DNA of 64,000 nt. It comes from Rhodococcus xishaensis (GTDB lineage: Bacteria; Actinomycetota; Actinomycetes; Mycobacteriales; Mycobacteriaceae). Of this stretch, positions 18,496 through 25,831 are shown in pieces. The translations under genes were made by a program, and so were the position numbers. The stretch spans positions 248,001-312,000 of the forward strand of contig NZ_RKLO01000006.1 in NCBI RefSeq assembly GCF_004011825.1, in the 5' to 3' direction. The notes below the pieces were generated by a model that made no database searches, was not told the DNA's origin, and was given only the letters and a program-made list of their open reading frames with translations. Each line of letters begins with the position of its first letter. Positions within the stretch are counted from its first letter, which is position 1.

Positions 18496-19251
18496 TCAGA
18501 TTCCCTTGGGGCGCAACACTTGCTCAGCGATCGAGGCCGCCCAGTCGACGGTCAAGGCGAGCGCGATTGTCAGCAGGCTCCCGACGACCAGCACGGGTAG
18601 CCGGTTGAGATGGATTCCGGCCGCAATGATCGAGCCGAGGCCGCCCGCATTGGTGTAGGTGGCCAGGGTGGCGACGCCGACGTTGAGGATGAGCGCCACC
18701 CGTATACCCGCGAGCATCACCGGCGTCGCGAGGGGGAGTTCGATCGCGCGGAGGACCTCCCACGAGTTCATCCCCATTCCGCGCCCCGCGTCCACGATCG
18801 CCGGGTCGACCTGGCGGATTCCGACCATCGTGTTGCGGAGCACCGGCAGCAACGCGTAGACGACGAGCGCGACGACGGCCATCTTGAAACCGACGCCGAA
18901 TACGATGGCCAGGAGCACCAGCAATCCGATCGACGGCACAGCCTGTCCGGCGCTGGCGACGGCCAGGATCGGGGCGCTCAGGTAGCGGGTGCCGCGCCGC
19001 GTGAGCAAGACTCCTAGAGGCACACCGATGGCGATCGTCAGGAAGGTCGAGACGACAACCAGTTGTATGTGCTGACGCAGATTGAGCAGGATCAGCGACA
19101 GATCGAGGCTGCGGGCCTCGCTCGAGTCGAGATCGGCCACCTGGGTGTAGATCAGTGTCCCAGCGACCAGCATGACGATGAGGATCGGCATGATCCACCG
19201 TGACGCGGACCTGCGCGTCCGGGACGAATACTCGAGGGCGTTCACGCTCAT
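18496..19251 (-). CDS. OpuC-type ABC transporter permease (distal)
   Basis: 251 residues with about six transmembrane helices and the permease signature ...EVLRAIELPLATPVMLAGIRVA (EAA loop). The ATG at 19251 overlaps the stop of the ATPase gene (ATGA), indicating coupled translation. It forms the membrane channel with the second permease at 20284. It is longer at the N-terminus than its partner. Confidence 0.9.
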   Translation of the reverse strand: MSVNALEYSSRTRRSASRWIMPILIVMLVAGTLIYTQVADLDSSEARSLDLSLILLNLRQHIQLVVVSTFLTIAIGVPLGVLLTRRGTRYLSAPILAVASAGQAVPSIGLLVLLAIVFGVGFKMAVVALVVYALLPVLRNTMVGIRQVDPAIVDAGRGMGMNSWEVLRAIELPLATPVMLAGIRVALILNVGVATLATYTNAGGLGSIIAAGIHLNRLPVLVVGSLLTIALALTVDWAASIAEQVLRPKGI

Positions 19252-20291
19252 TGCCGACCGCCTGGAGTATTGGATGCCGTCATCAGGAGGTCTTGCAGTG
19301 CAATGAACTTCGTCGATCCCGCGAGTTCGGTGGGAGAGCCCTCCGCCGCGAGATCGGGGACGACGCACACGCCGTCTGCGCGAGCGGCCAGGACTAGTTC
19401 GAGCGCTTGGTGAACTGTGCTCGTCAGGGTCACCTGGACGGCGTCGTGTAGAGGAATCGAGTGGTCGTCGTCGCCGACGGGTCCGGCGAGTACGTCACCA
19501 ATGGTCAACAGTGACAGACGACGCACCGATGCGCCGGCGCCGACGAAGTCGCGAACGAAATCGTCGGCGGGGTTCGTGAGGACGTTGAGCGGTGTGTCGA
19601 ACTGTGCGAGGCGTGATCCGACGTCGAAGATCGCGATGCGGTCCCCCAGGCGCAGGGCCTCGTCGATGTCGTGGGTGACGAAGACGATGGTCTTGCGGAT
19701 CTTCTCCTGCAGCTTCAAGAACTCGACCTGTAGCTTCTCCCGAGCAATCGGATCGACCGCGCCGAACGGCTCGTCCATCAGCATGATCGGCGGGTCGGCC
19801 GCCAAAGCGCGGGCCACGCCCACGCGCTGCTGCTGTCCGCCCGACAGCTGCCGCGGGTAGCGGCCCGCGTAGACCTTGGGGTCGAGTCCTACGAGTTCGA
19901 GTAGATCCGCTGCGCGGCTGTGTCGTTCGCCTTTCGGGGTACCCAGGAGCTTGGGGACCAGCCCTATGTTGTCGGCGATGGTCAGGTGTGGGAGCAGTCC
20001 GATCTGTTGGATCACGTAGCCGATTCCCCGCCGGAGCTCGTTGACGTCGGCGTGGGTCACGTTCTGGCCGTTGATCCAGATCTCACCGGAGGTCGGCTCG
20101 ACGAGGCGGTTGATCATCCGCAGGGTGGTCGTCTTCCCGCAGCCGGATGGGCCTACGAAAACAACGAACTCACCGTTCTTGATCTCCAGCGTCAGCGGTG
20201 AGACCGCGGGGCGATCCTGCCCGTGGTACTGCTTGGTCACCTGATCGAGACGGATCATGGTGTCAGTTCCGGTGGAGACGTGCTCAGACAT
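19248..20291 (-). CDS. OpuC-type ABC transporter ATP-binding protein
   Basis: 347 residues. Walker A GPSGCGKTT lies near residue 43, followed by Q-loop GYVIQQIGLLPHLT, signature LSGGQQQRVG, Walker B IMLMDEPFGAVD and the switch His in FVTHDIDEA. The C-terminal ~80 residues form a CBS-like regulatory extension (VHQALELVLAARADGVCVV), as in OpuA/OpuC ATPases that sense ionic strength. It overlaps the upstream permease by eight bases and the downstream one by four. Confidence 0.93.
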   Translation of the reverse strand: MSEHVSTGTDTMIRLDQVTKQYHGQDRPAVSPLTLEIKNGEFVVFVGPSGCGKTTTLRMINRLVEPTSGEIWINGQNVTHADVNELRRGIGYVIQQIGLLPHLTIADNIGLVPKLLGTPKGERHSRAADLLELVGLDPKVYAGRYPRQLSGGQQQRVGVARALAADPPIMLMDEPFGAVDPIAREKLQVEFLKLQEKIRKTIVFVTHDIDEALRLGDRIAIFDVGSRLAQFDTPLNVLTNPADDFVRDFVGAGASVRRLSLLTIGDVLAGPVGDDDHSIPLHDAVQVTLTSTVHQALELVLAARADGVCVVPDLAAEGSPTELAGSTKFIALQDLLMTASNTPGGRQ

Positions 20292-20931
20292 TGATACCTC
20301 GGGGCGTCGTCAGCTTGGAGATGGCGAGAAAGATGAGATCGAGGACCAGCGCCACGAGTGCGATAGCCAGCACTCCGGAGAGCGCCTCGTTGAGGGCGTT
20401 CGCGCCACCCATACGGGTCAGCCCCCGGAAGATGAGCTCTCCCAGCCCGGGACCTCGCACGGCCGCCCCGATGGCAGCGGTGGCCACCAGCATGATGGTG
20501 GCGGTACGAATGCCATTCAGGATCACCGGCCAGGCCAGGGGAATGATCACCGTGAACATCCGCCGTCTCCCGTCCATGCCGAGCCCACGGGCGGAGTCGA
20601 CGACGGCGGGGTCCACGCTCTCGATGCCGGTGACCGTGTTGCGCAGGATGGGGAACATCCCGAACATCGCCAGCGCTGCGATCGTGGGCGCGATGCCCAA
20701 CCCGAGCACCGGGATCATGAGCGCGAACAGAGCAAAGGAGGGGATTGTGAGCATCGTGGCGGTGGCGGAGAGCATGACGTTCCGGACTGCGGGCCAGCGC
20801 TCGCCGGCGAATGCGAGGGGGATCGCGATCGCCGCCGAAATAGCGACGCTGACCAGCACCAACTCGATGTGCTGTTGAGTGAGGAACGCCAAACGTAGAG
20901 CGTTGTCGGAGATGTACTCGAACAGACTCAT
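20284..20931 (-). CDS. OpuC-type ABC transporter permease (proximal)
   Basis: 215 residues and about five to six transmembrane helices, with the EAA-type GMDGRRRMFTVIIPLAWPVI loop. It is the first gene of the osmoprotectant operon. GTG (20934) and ATG (20931) starts are adjacent; ATG is taken here. No strong ribosome site precedes either. Confidence 0.9.
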   Translation of the reverse strand: MSLFEYISDNALRLAFLTQQHIELVLVSVAISAAIAIPLAFAGERWPAVRNVMLSATATMLTIPSFALFALMIPVLGLGIAPTIAALAMFGMFPILRNTVTGIESVDPAVVDSARGLGMDGRRRMFTVIIPLAWPVILNGIRTATIMLVATAAIGAAVRGPGLGELIFRGLTRMGGANALNEALSGVLAIALVALVLDLIFLAISKLTTPRGINV

Positions 20932-21847
20932 CACTGCTCGCCAGCGGGGGAACCGACGTCGACGCCGGTTGTGGGAGTCCTGCCGGAAGGCGGCCGCCGA
21001 ACTGGAGCAGAAGAGATTCGCATGATCGTGTCTCCTCGTGGTCCGATGATGGAACGCAAAGTTGGCTCAGGCTCGCTGGTGTGGCAGGAGTATTCGGGTG
21101 AACTTCGCGGCGGCCGTGTTCACGTGCCGTGCGAACCGTGGAATGTTGTCCTATCGCGGCCGGACGCCCGTGCGATCTCCGAAACAGTCATGCCGTGCGG
21201 TTCGGTGATCGACTCGTCGGCCGCCAGCACCTGGAAGGCAGCGATGATCTTCGCTGCTCCTGCTTGGCGCCGGTCCGGTAATCATGTGATGAGGCTAACT
21301 TTCGTGTGTAACCAAAGACGATGATGTGATGCATAGAGTGCAACAGTTGGGATACGGGTGATTTACAACGGCTAGACCTTCTGTCGGATCTGTCCGCCAC
21401 TGAGCCCATGCGCGTCGCAGAAGCCGGAGCGCCGGTAGCTGCGCCAGGTGCGGGCCGCGGCTACAGCCAGGAGGAGTTGCTGCTCCGCTACGGCGACGGA
21501 AACGCCGTCGTGCCCGTTCTGAACGCCGAAGTTGCCGGCAGGCCCTCAGCGTCCGTCAAGGCGTTGTACGCGGGCGCCGGCTCACTCGAGCAGCGCTGCG
21601 TCCGATTCCACCCCTGCACCTCTTGGTGATGGCAATGTGGCTGAGCGACAAGGGAATGCCCAACCATCGACAGCGGCTCCTGTCCGCGTTCGGGCGGTAG
21701 GTGGGTTGCCGGACGTCCGCCGGTAGACGAGAGTTCTCGAGCCGCAAGCATTATTTGCCGGCCAACCGAAGACTCGGTTCATGTGCCGACTGAACTCGGG
21801 GGCGAGCCTCCGTAGATCTCGTCCCGCATGACACTCGGTCGGTGCCG
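20932..21847. other. Degenerate ~900-bp interval upstream of the OpuC-type operon
   Basis: Apart from the IclR-like remnant at 21120-21281, no reading frame here is convincing. Short frames such as 21408-21629 (plus) lack a ribosome site and family motifs. A second frame ending at about 21702 reads HLLVMAMWLSDKGMPNHRQR and looks protein-like, but has no start. The stretch appears to be decayed coding DNA. Confidence 0.45.
21120..21281 (-). pseudogene. Remnant of an IclR-type winged-helix DNA-binding domain
   Basis: The reverse strand is open between two stops and reads AAKIIAAFQVLAADESI, then GMTVSEIARASGRDRT. This matches the first helices and recognition segment of IclR regulators and aligns in layout with the intact IclR gene at 24815. 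There is no start codon, and the frame stops after ~14 further residues, so the effector domain is lost. It may be the fossil of a regulator of the adjacent transporter. Confidence 0.5.
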
Positions 21848-22765
21848 TCAGCCCACGACGGGCGGCTGCGGCCTCAGAGCGTTCGCCAGGAACTCGTCGA
21901 GGGTAGCGACCATCCGCTTGAACGTCGGATGGTCGTCGAACATGAACTCGGTGTGGCCGTAGCCCTCGAGGAACACGAGCTGCTTCGGCTCATTCGCATG
22001 GTCGAACAGCGACTGTGCTTCCTCGGGGCGGTGCAGCTCGTTCTGATCGCCGTGGATGATGAGGATAGGGCGGGGTGCGATCCAACCGACGACCCGTTCG
22101 GGGCTGAACCGCAGCAGCATGTCCGCTGATTCGAGGCTCACACCGGAACCGAATCCGGGCGCCTTGTACAACTCGTCGCCGACGTAGGTGTCGGTCTGAC
22201 CGTCGAGATCAAGGCGGACGATGTCCCACGGCGAGGTGATCTCGGAACGCCCGTTCTCGGCGCGGCGCCCACGATCGGCGGCGATCCGCTCGATCAGCCT
22301 ATTCCAGGATTCCTCGTCGTGCATGTTGTGCGTGGAGCGGGTGCCGTCGGCGATCCCGTTGAGGCAGGCCACAGCCCGCACGCGAGGATCCTCGGCCGCC
22401 TCGGTGACGACGACGCCGCCGCCGAGTCCCCAGCCGACCAGCGCGATTCGGTCTGCGTCGAGTTCCTTCACAGCGGCGACGCGGTCGACCGCAGCCCGTA
22501 CGTCCTCGGCCCAGTCCTGAGGTGCCAGACGTCCACGCTCTCCCTCGGACTGGCCGAAGCCGCGGTAGTCGAAGGCCAGCACGGCGTAGCCGAGGGGAGT
22601 GAGGGCGCGGGCGAAGCGTTCGGGATGGATGACCTTGAGCCCTTGGAATCCGGACGCAACGACCACCACCGGGTACGGGGCGCCCGGACCGCCATCGTCT
22701 GGTAGGTGCAGGTCGGCGTCGAGACGGCTTCCGCCGCTGAAGAAGGGTAGGGGCCTGGTTCTCAT
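21848..22765 (-). CDS. Alpha/beta-hydrolase (dienelactone hydrolase/DLH-like) lacking the canonical nucleophile
   Basis: 305 residues of alpha/beta-hydrolase fold. The segment VVVVASGFQGLKVIHPERFA precedes the oxyanion region, Asp240 lies in IIHGDQNE, and His271 in GYGHTEF. The nucleophile elbow reads G-W-G-L-G-G (residues 111-116), so Gly113 occupies the place of the usual Ser/Cys. Either the protein is not a classical hydrolase or another residue acts. The ATG at 22765 begins the homologous part. It is divergent from the nitrilase gene, with the operator array between them, so it probably belongs to the same regulon. Confidence 0.8.
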   Translation of the reverse strand: MRTRPLPFFSGGSRLDADLHLPDDGGPGAPYPVVVVASGFQGLKVIHPERFARALTPLGYAVLAFDYRGFGQSEGERGRLAPQDWAEDVRAAVDRVAAVKELDADRIALVGWGLGGGVVVTEAAEDPRVRAVACLNGIADGTRSTHNMHDEESWNRLIERIAADRGRRAENGRSEITSPWDIVRLDLDGQTDTYVGDELYKAPGFGSGVSLESADMLLRFSPERVVGWIAPRPILIIHGDQNELHRPEEAQSLFDHANEPKQLVFLEGYGHTEFMFDDHPTFKRMVATLDEFLANALRPQPPVVG

Positions 22766-22859
22766 CTGAGTCTTCCGAGAGGATATGAGGCTTTTATCGG
22801 TGCGAACCCAGTGTGCCACTGCGGCCACGACTGGGTTCACTACATCATCGTGGTGGTGC

Positions 22860-22933
22860 GTTGCTCTCGAGGCAATCATTGTTGCGATATACGCAACACA
22901 GATGTGCGTGCTGCGCGTTGCCACATCAGCAAC
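22860..22933. promoter_or_regulatory. Array of GTTGC-N7-GCAAY inverted repeats in the hydrolase-nitrilase intergenic region
   Basis: Three copies of GTTGC-N7-GCAA(C/T) lie at 22860-22876, 22881-22897 and 22917-22933. Their centres are 21 and 36 bp apart, and the spacer sequences differ. The everted arrangement GCAAT-N4-GTTGC (22872-22885) recurs as GCAAC-N4-GTTGT upstream of the IclR gene at 24769. These are strong candidates for binding sites of the locally encoded IclR regulator. Confidence 0.6.
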
Positions 22934-23014
22934 GAGCATTGTGCATAGACCCCCGGCGATGCAATACATGGGTGCCATACGACAACGCCATACGACAGCG
23001 AGGAGGGCGATGGC

Positions 23015-23896
23015 GTGAGGATTGCATTGGCGCAGGTGGACTCCCAGCCGGGGGACATCGAGATGAATCTGGACGTCGCGCGCCGCACTGTCGAGGAGGC
23101 AGCGGCCGCCGGCGCCGATCTGGCCGTCTTCCCAGAGTTGTCGCTGCACGGCGATTCGCTGGGACAGCCCGGGGTGCCCGCGGTTTCCGCCTCCGATACG
23201 CGGATGACTGCGCTTTCGTCGGGTGCCGTGGATGTCGTCGCCGGATTCTACGAGGACGGCGGTGTCCGCACATACAACTCGGCCGGTTATTTTTCCAGTG
23301 GCCGAACGCATTTCGTCCACCGAAAGTTGTATCTGCCGAACTATGAGGTGTGGGAGGACCACAAGCACAACAGTCCCGGCCAGGGCATGCGAGCCTTCGA
23401 CACACGCTTCGGCCGGATAGCGACGCTCATCTGCAACGACGCGTGGCAGCCCGCCCTGCCGTGGCTGGCGGCGCAGGATGGCGCCGATGTGCTGCTCGTG
23501 CCCACCAACAGTGCTGCCCATTCCGGCCCCGATTCGCTCGACATCATCGAATACTGGTGTCAGCTGTTGGCCCTTATTGCTCGGATGCAACAGTGCTGGG
23601 TCGTGTTCGTCAATCGGGTGGGCGACGACCGCGGTGCCAGGTTCTGGGGCGGATCTCGCGTGATCGCCCCCGATGGAGAAACTGTTGCCGAGGCTCCGCT
23701 GTGGGAACCGAACCTGCTCGTGAGCGACATCGAAGTGCCGGCCGCGTGTCGCCGGCGACGAGAGGTACCGTTGATCGCCGAGGCACGCCTGGGCCTGATC
23801 GAACGCGAGGTGCAACGGCTGGTCCGTGAGGCTGGTGACGCTTTGAGTGGCGTCGCGCCTCGTTTCCCGATCGAGCTTTCCCGAACCGACGCCTAG
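23015..23896 (+). CDS. Nitrilase-superfamily carbon-nitrogen hydrolase
   Basis: 293 residues with the complete Glu41 (VFPELS), Lys104 (HRKLYLP) and Cys140 (LICNDAW) catalytic triad of the family. The layout resembles amidases and N-carbamoyl hydrolases rather than aromatic nitrilases. The start is GTG at 23015 after a GAGGAGG ribosome site. It is followed seven bases later by the DUF6282 gene, so the two likely act in one pathway that cleaves an amide or carbamoyl bond. Confidence 0.88.
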   Translation: MRIALAQVDSQPGDIEMNLDVARRTVEEAAAAGADLAVFPELSLHGDSLGQPGVPAVSASDTRMTALSSGAVDVVAGFYEDGGVRTYNSAGYFSSGRTHFVHRKLYLPNYEVWEDHKHNSPGQGMRAFDTRFGRIATLICNDAWQPALPWLAAQDGADVLLVPTNSAAHSGPDSLDIIEYWCQLLALIARMQQCWVVFVNRVGDDRGARFWGGSRVIAPDGETVAEAPLWEPNLLVSDIEVPAACRRRREVPLIAEARLGLIEREVQRLVREAGDALSGVAPRFPIELSRTDA

Positions 23897-23903
23897 CGCA
23901 TCA

Positions 23904-24731
23904 ATGTTTGATCTTCACGTTCACACCGCCCCGGATGTCTGGGAGCGAAGTGGTGACGACACCCAAACTCTCCGTTGGTACGCCGATGCCGGGTTCTCCG
24001 GCTGTGTCCTCAAGGGGCACTACGACGGCACGGCGGGCCGTGCGCAGGCCGCCAGCGACGGACTCGGTCTGAAGGTCTACGGCGGTCAGGCGCTGAACCA
24101 CCACGTCGGCGGAATCAACCCGGCGGCGGTCGCAGCCGCATTGATGATGGGGGCGCGGGTGATCTGGATGCCCACCGCGGACGCGCACACGCAGCACGCC
24201 GCCGGGCTTCCGCGGCTGTGTTGCGCACGCACCAGCCTCGATGCCGCGACCTACGCGATTCCACCGGTGGACGATTCCGTGGAGGATCGGGTGCTCCAGG
24301 TACTCGATCTGATCGCTGAGGCAGACGCCGTGTTGGCGACCGGACATCTCAGCACCGAGGAGGTTGCCTGGCTGATCCCGGCAGCCCGGGGAGCGGGGGT
24401 GCGGCGGCTGCTGTTGACGCACCCGTCGTACACGGTCCCGGCGATGAGTGCTCACGAGGCTGCGGCGTTCACTGAACAGGGAGCTTTCGCTGAGATCACC
24501 GCCTTCCAGTTGCTCCATCAGCGGGGCATGGACGCTGCCCAACTGGCGGCCCTGGTCCGCACGATCGGGTACGAGCGGACCGTCCTGTCCTCAGACGCCG
24601 GGCAACCGGACACGCCCCCGCCACCGGAGGCACTGCTCATGCTGATCGACGCTCTCAGCGCGGAGGGGCTCGATCGCGGCGCTTTGAGTGACTGCGCGTC
24701 GGACATCCCGGAGACGCTGGTCACTCCCTGA
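23904..24731 (+). CDS. DUF6282 family protein, PHP/amidohydrolase-like
   Basis: 275 residues. It opens with FDLHVHTAPD, a metal-binding D-x-H-x-H motif like those of PHP and amidohydrolase enzymes. Further candidate ligands lie in KGHYDG, LNHHVGG, LATGHLS and LLTHPS. The family has no firmly established reaction. It follows the nitrilase by seven bases and precedes the IclR gene, suggesting a second hydrolytic step in the same catabolic route. The ATG at 23904 is taken because the motif begins there. Confidence 0.75.
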   Translation: MFDLHVHTAPDVWERSGDDTQTLRWYADAGFSGCVLKGHYDGTAGRAQAASDGLGLKVYGGQALNHHVGGINPAAVAAALMMGARVIWMPTADAHTQHAAGLPRLCCARTSLDAATYAIPPVDDSVEDRVLQVLDLIAEADAVLATGHLSTEEVAWLIPAARGAGVRRLLLTHPSYTVPAMSAHEAAAFTEQGAFAEITAFQLLHQRGMDAAQLAALVRTIGYERTVLSSDAGQPDTPPPPEALLMLIDALSAEGLDRGALSDCASDIPETLVTP

Positions 24732-24768
24732 CATGCGACCTCCGGCCTCAAAAGGTGTTTCCTATTCG

Positions 24769-24782
24769 GCAACAAATGTTGT
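24769..24782. promoter_or_regulatory. Candidate autoregulatory site upstream of the IclR gene
   Basis: GCAAC-AAAT-GTTGT lies 33 bp before the ATG. It has the same everted half-site order and 4-base spacing as GCAAT-N4-GTTGC at 22872-22885. Confidence 0.5.
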
Positions 24783-24814
24783 TCGTTATGCCACGGCGTC
24801 GCATAGTGGCGATC

Positions 24815-25597
24815 ATGGCAAGTGAAGTGTCGACGAGCGTCCAGCGAGCGCTCGACATCCTGATCGCTCTGGGGGCCGCCGGGAGCCGGGGTGACAGCCT
24901 GAAGGTCGGGGAGGTCGCACGGGCGGTGGGGCGAGAGAAGAGCCAGGTGTCGCGATCTCTGAAGACCCTCGCTGAGGCCGGCTTCGTCGATCGGGACCCG
25001 GAGACGCTCGCGTATCGGCTCGGGTGGCGGCTGTTCACCCTCGCCGAGTCGGCCGGCAACCACCGACTCGTCAACATCGCCGCCCCGATCCTGCGCCAGT
25101 TGGTGTCGAGGATCGGCGAACGGGCGCACCTTTCGGTGCTTCAGGGCGACCACGTGCTGACGGTGTTGTCGGAGCAGGGGTCGTCGATGATCCAGGTGAT
25201 CGGTTGGGTAGGGCGATCGTCTCCGGTGCACTCGACCTCCGCGGGGCAGGCTCTGCTGACGGGCCACTCGGACACGGCGGTCCGTCAACTGCTGCGAGAC
25301 GCTCGGTTCGAGCCGGGGGGACCGGCGTCCCCCAAGAACATCGACGAGATGCTCGCGCGCCTCGCCCGCGCCCGACGGCAGGGTTATGCGTGGTCGGACG
25401 AGGAGTTCGAGGCCGGTCTGGTGGCGGCCGCGGCGCCGGTCGTCGACTCGCAAGGGCGGGTCATAGCGGCGGTCAATGTGTCCGCTCCCAAGTTTCGGCT
25501 CGGGCGGCGTCGGGACACAGTGGGGCGCGAGGTGCGCGCCGCCGCCGACACCATCTCCCAGCTGCTGCAAGAAGCCGGGGAAGGCACGGTTGCCTGA
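24815..25597 (+). CDS. IclR-family transcriptional regulator
   Basis: 260 residues. An N-terminal winged helix (VQRALDILIAL, VGEVARAVGREKSQVSRSL) is followed by the IclR effector domain (ERAHLSVLQGDHVL, VHSTSAGQALL, ARRQGYAWSDEEFEAG). IclR regulators usually bind a pathway intermediate and control adjacent catabolic genes. It sits third in the nitrilase-DUF6282-IclR row and is the obvious candidate to bind the GTTGC/GCAAC sites. The start is ATG 24815; the longer in-frame extension covers the operator and is not domain-like. Confidence 0.9.
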   Translation: MASEVSTSVQRALDILIALGAAGSRGDSLKVGEVARAVGREKSQVSRSLKTLAEAGFVDRDPETLAYRLGWRLFTLAESAGNHRLVNIAAPILRQLVSRIGERAHLSVLQGDHVLTVLSEQGSSMIQVIGWVGRSSPVHSTSAGQALLTGHSDTAVRQLLRDARFEPGGPASPKNIDEMLARLARARRQGYAWSDEEFEAGLVAAAAPVVDSQGRVIAAVNVSAPKFRLGRRRDTVGREVRAAADTISQLLQEAGEGTVA

Positions 25598-25642
25598 CCC
25601 TCGGGATCTGCGTACCGACCCGCATCTGTCGGAGCGGATGCG

Positions 25643-25831
25643 TTGCGCCAGCTCGCGGTTGACGGGCAGTGCGCCGGTTGTGGCAGCGCTCACACCTTCG
25701 CGAACGGGGAATTGAATTTCTGCGATGCATGTTCCATGAGTCAATCAGACTCAATCTTGGAGGAGGCTGCGGAATGCAGGCATTCTTCGGGCCCGAACGG
25801 TCCGGCCGGATCGACATCACCCGTCTCATGA
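25643..25831 (+). CDS. Possible small zinc-ribbon ORF overlapping the clpC-like start
   Basis: A 62-codon frame from TTG at 25643 contains QCAGCGSAHTFANGELNFCDAC, two CxxC-type pairs 14 residues apart, as in zinc ribbons. It overlaps the beginning of the AAA+ gene by 58 bp in another frame. There is no clear ribosome site. It may be a coupled micro-protein or a chance frame; the paired cysteines are the only support. Confidence 0.28.
   Translation: MRQLAVDGQCAGCGSAHTFANGELNFCDACSMSQSDSILEEAAECRHSSGPNGPAGSTSPVS

Noticed and set aside
20971-21324. 117-codon plus-strand frame upstream of the OpuC-type operon
   Set aside because: No recognisable domain, while the opposite strand shows an IclR-like helix-turn-helix remnant in the same place.
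21408-21702. Protein-like fragment ending HLLVMAMWLSDKGM
   Set aside because: No start codon or family match; two frames each look partly coding, so the stretch is treated as decayed DNA.
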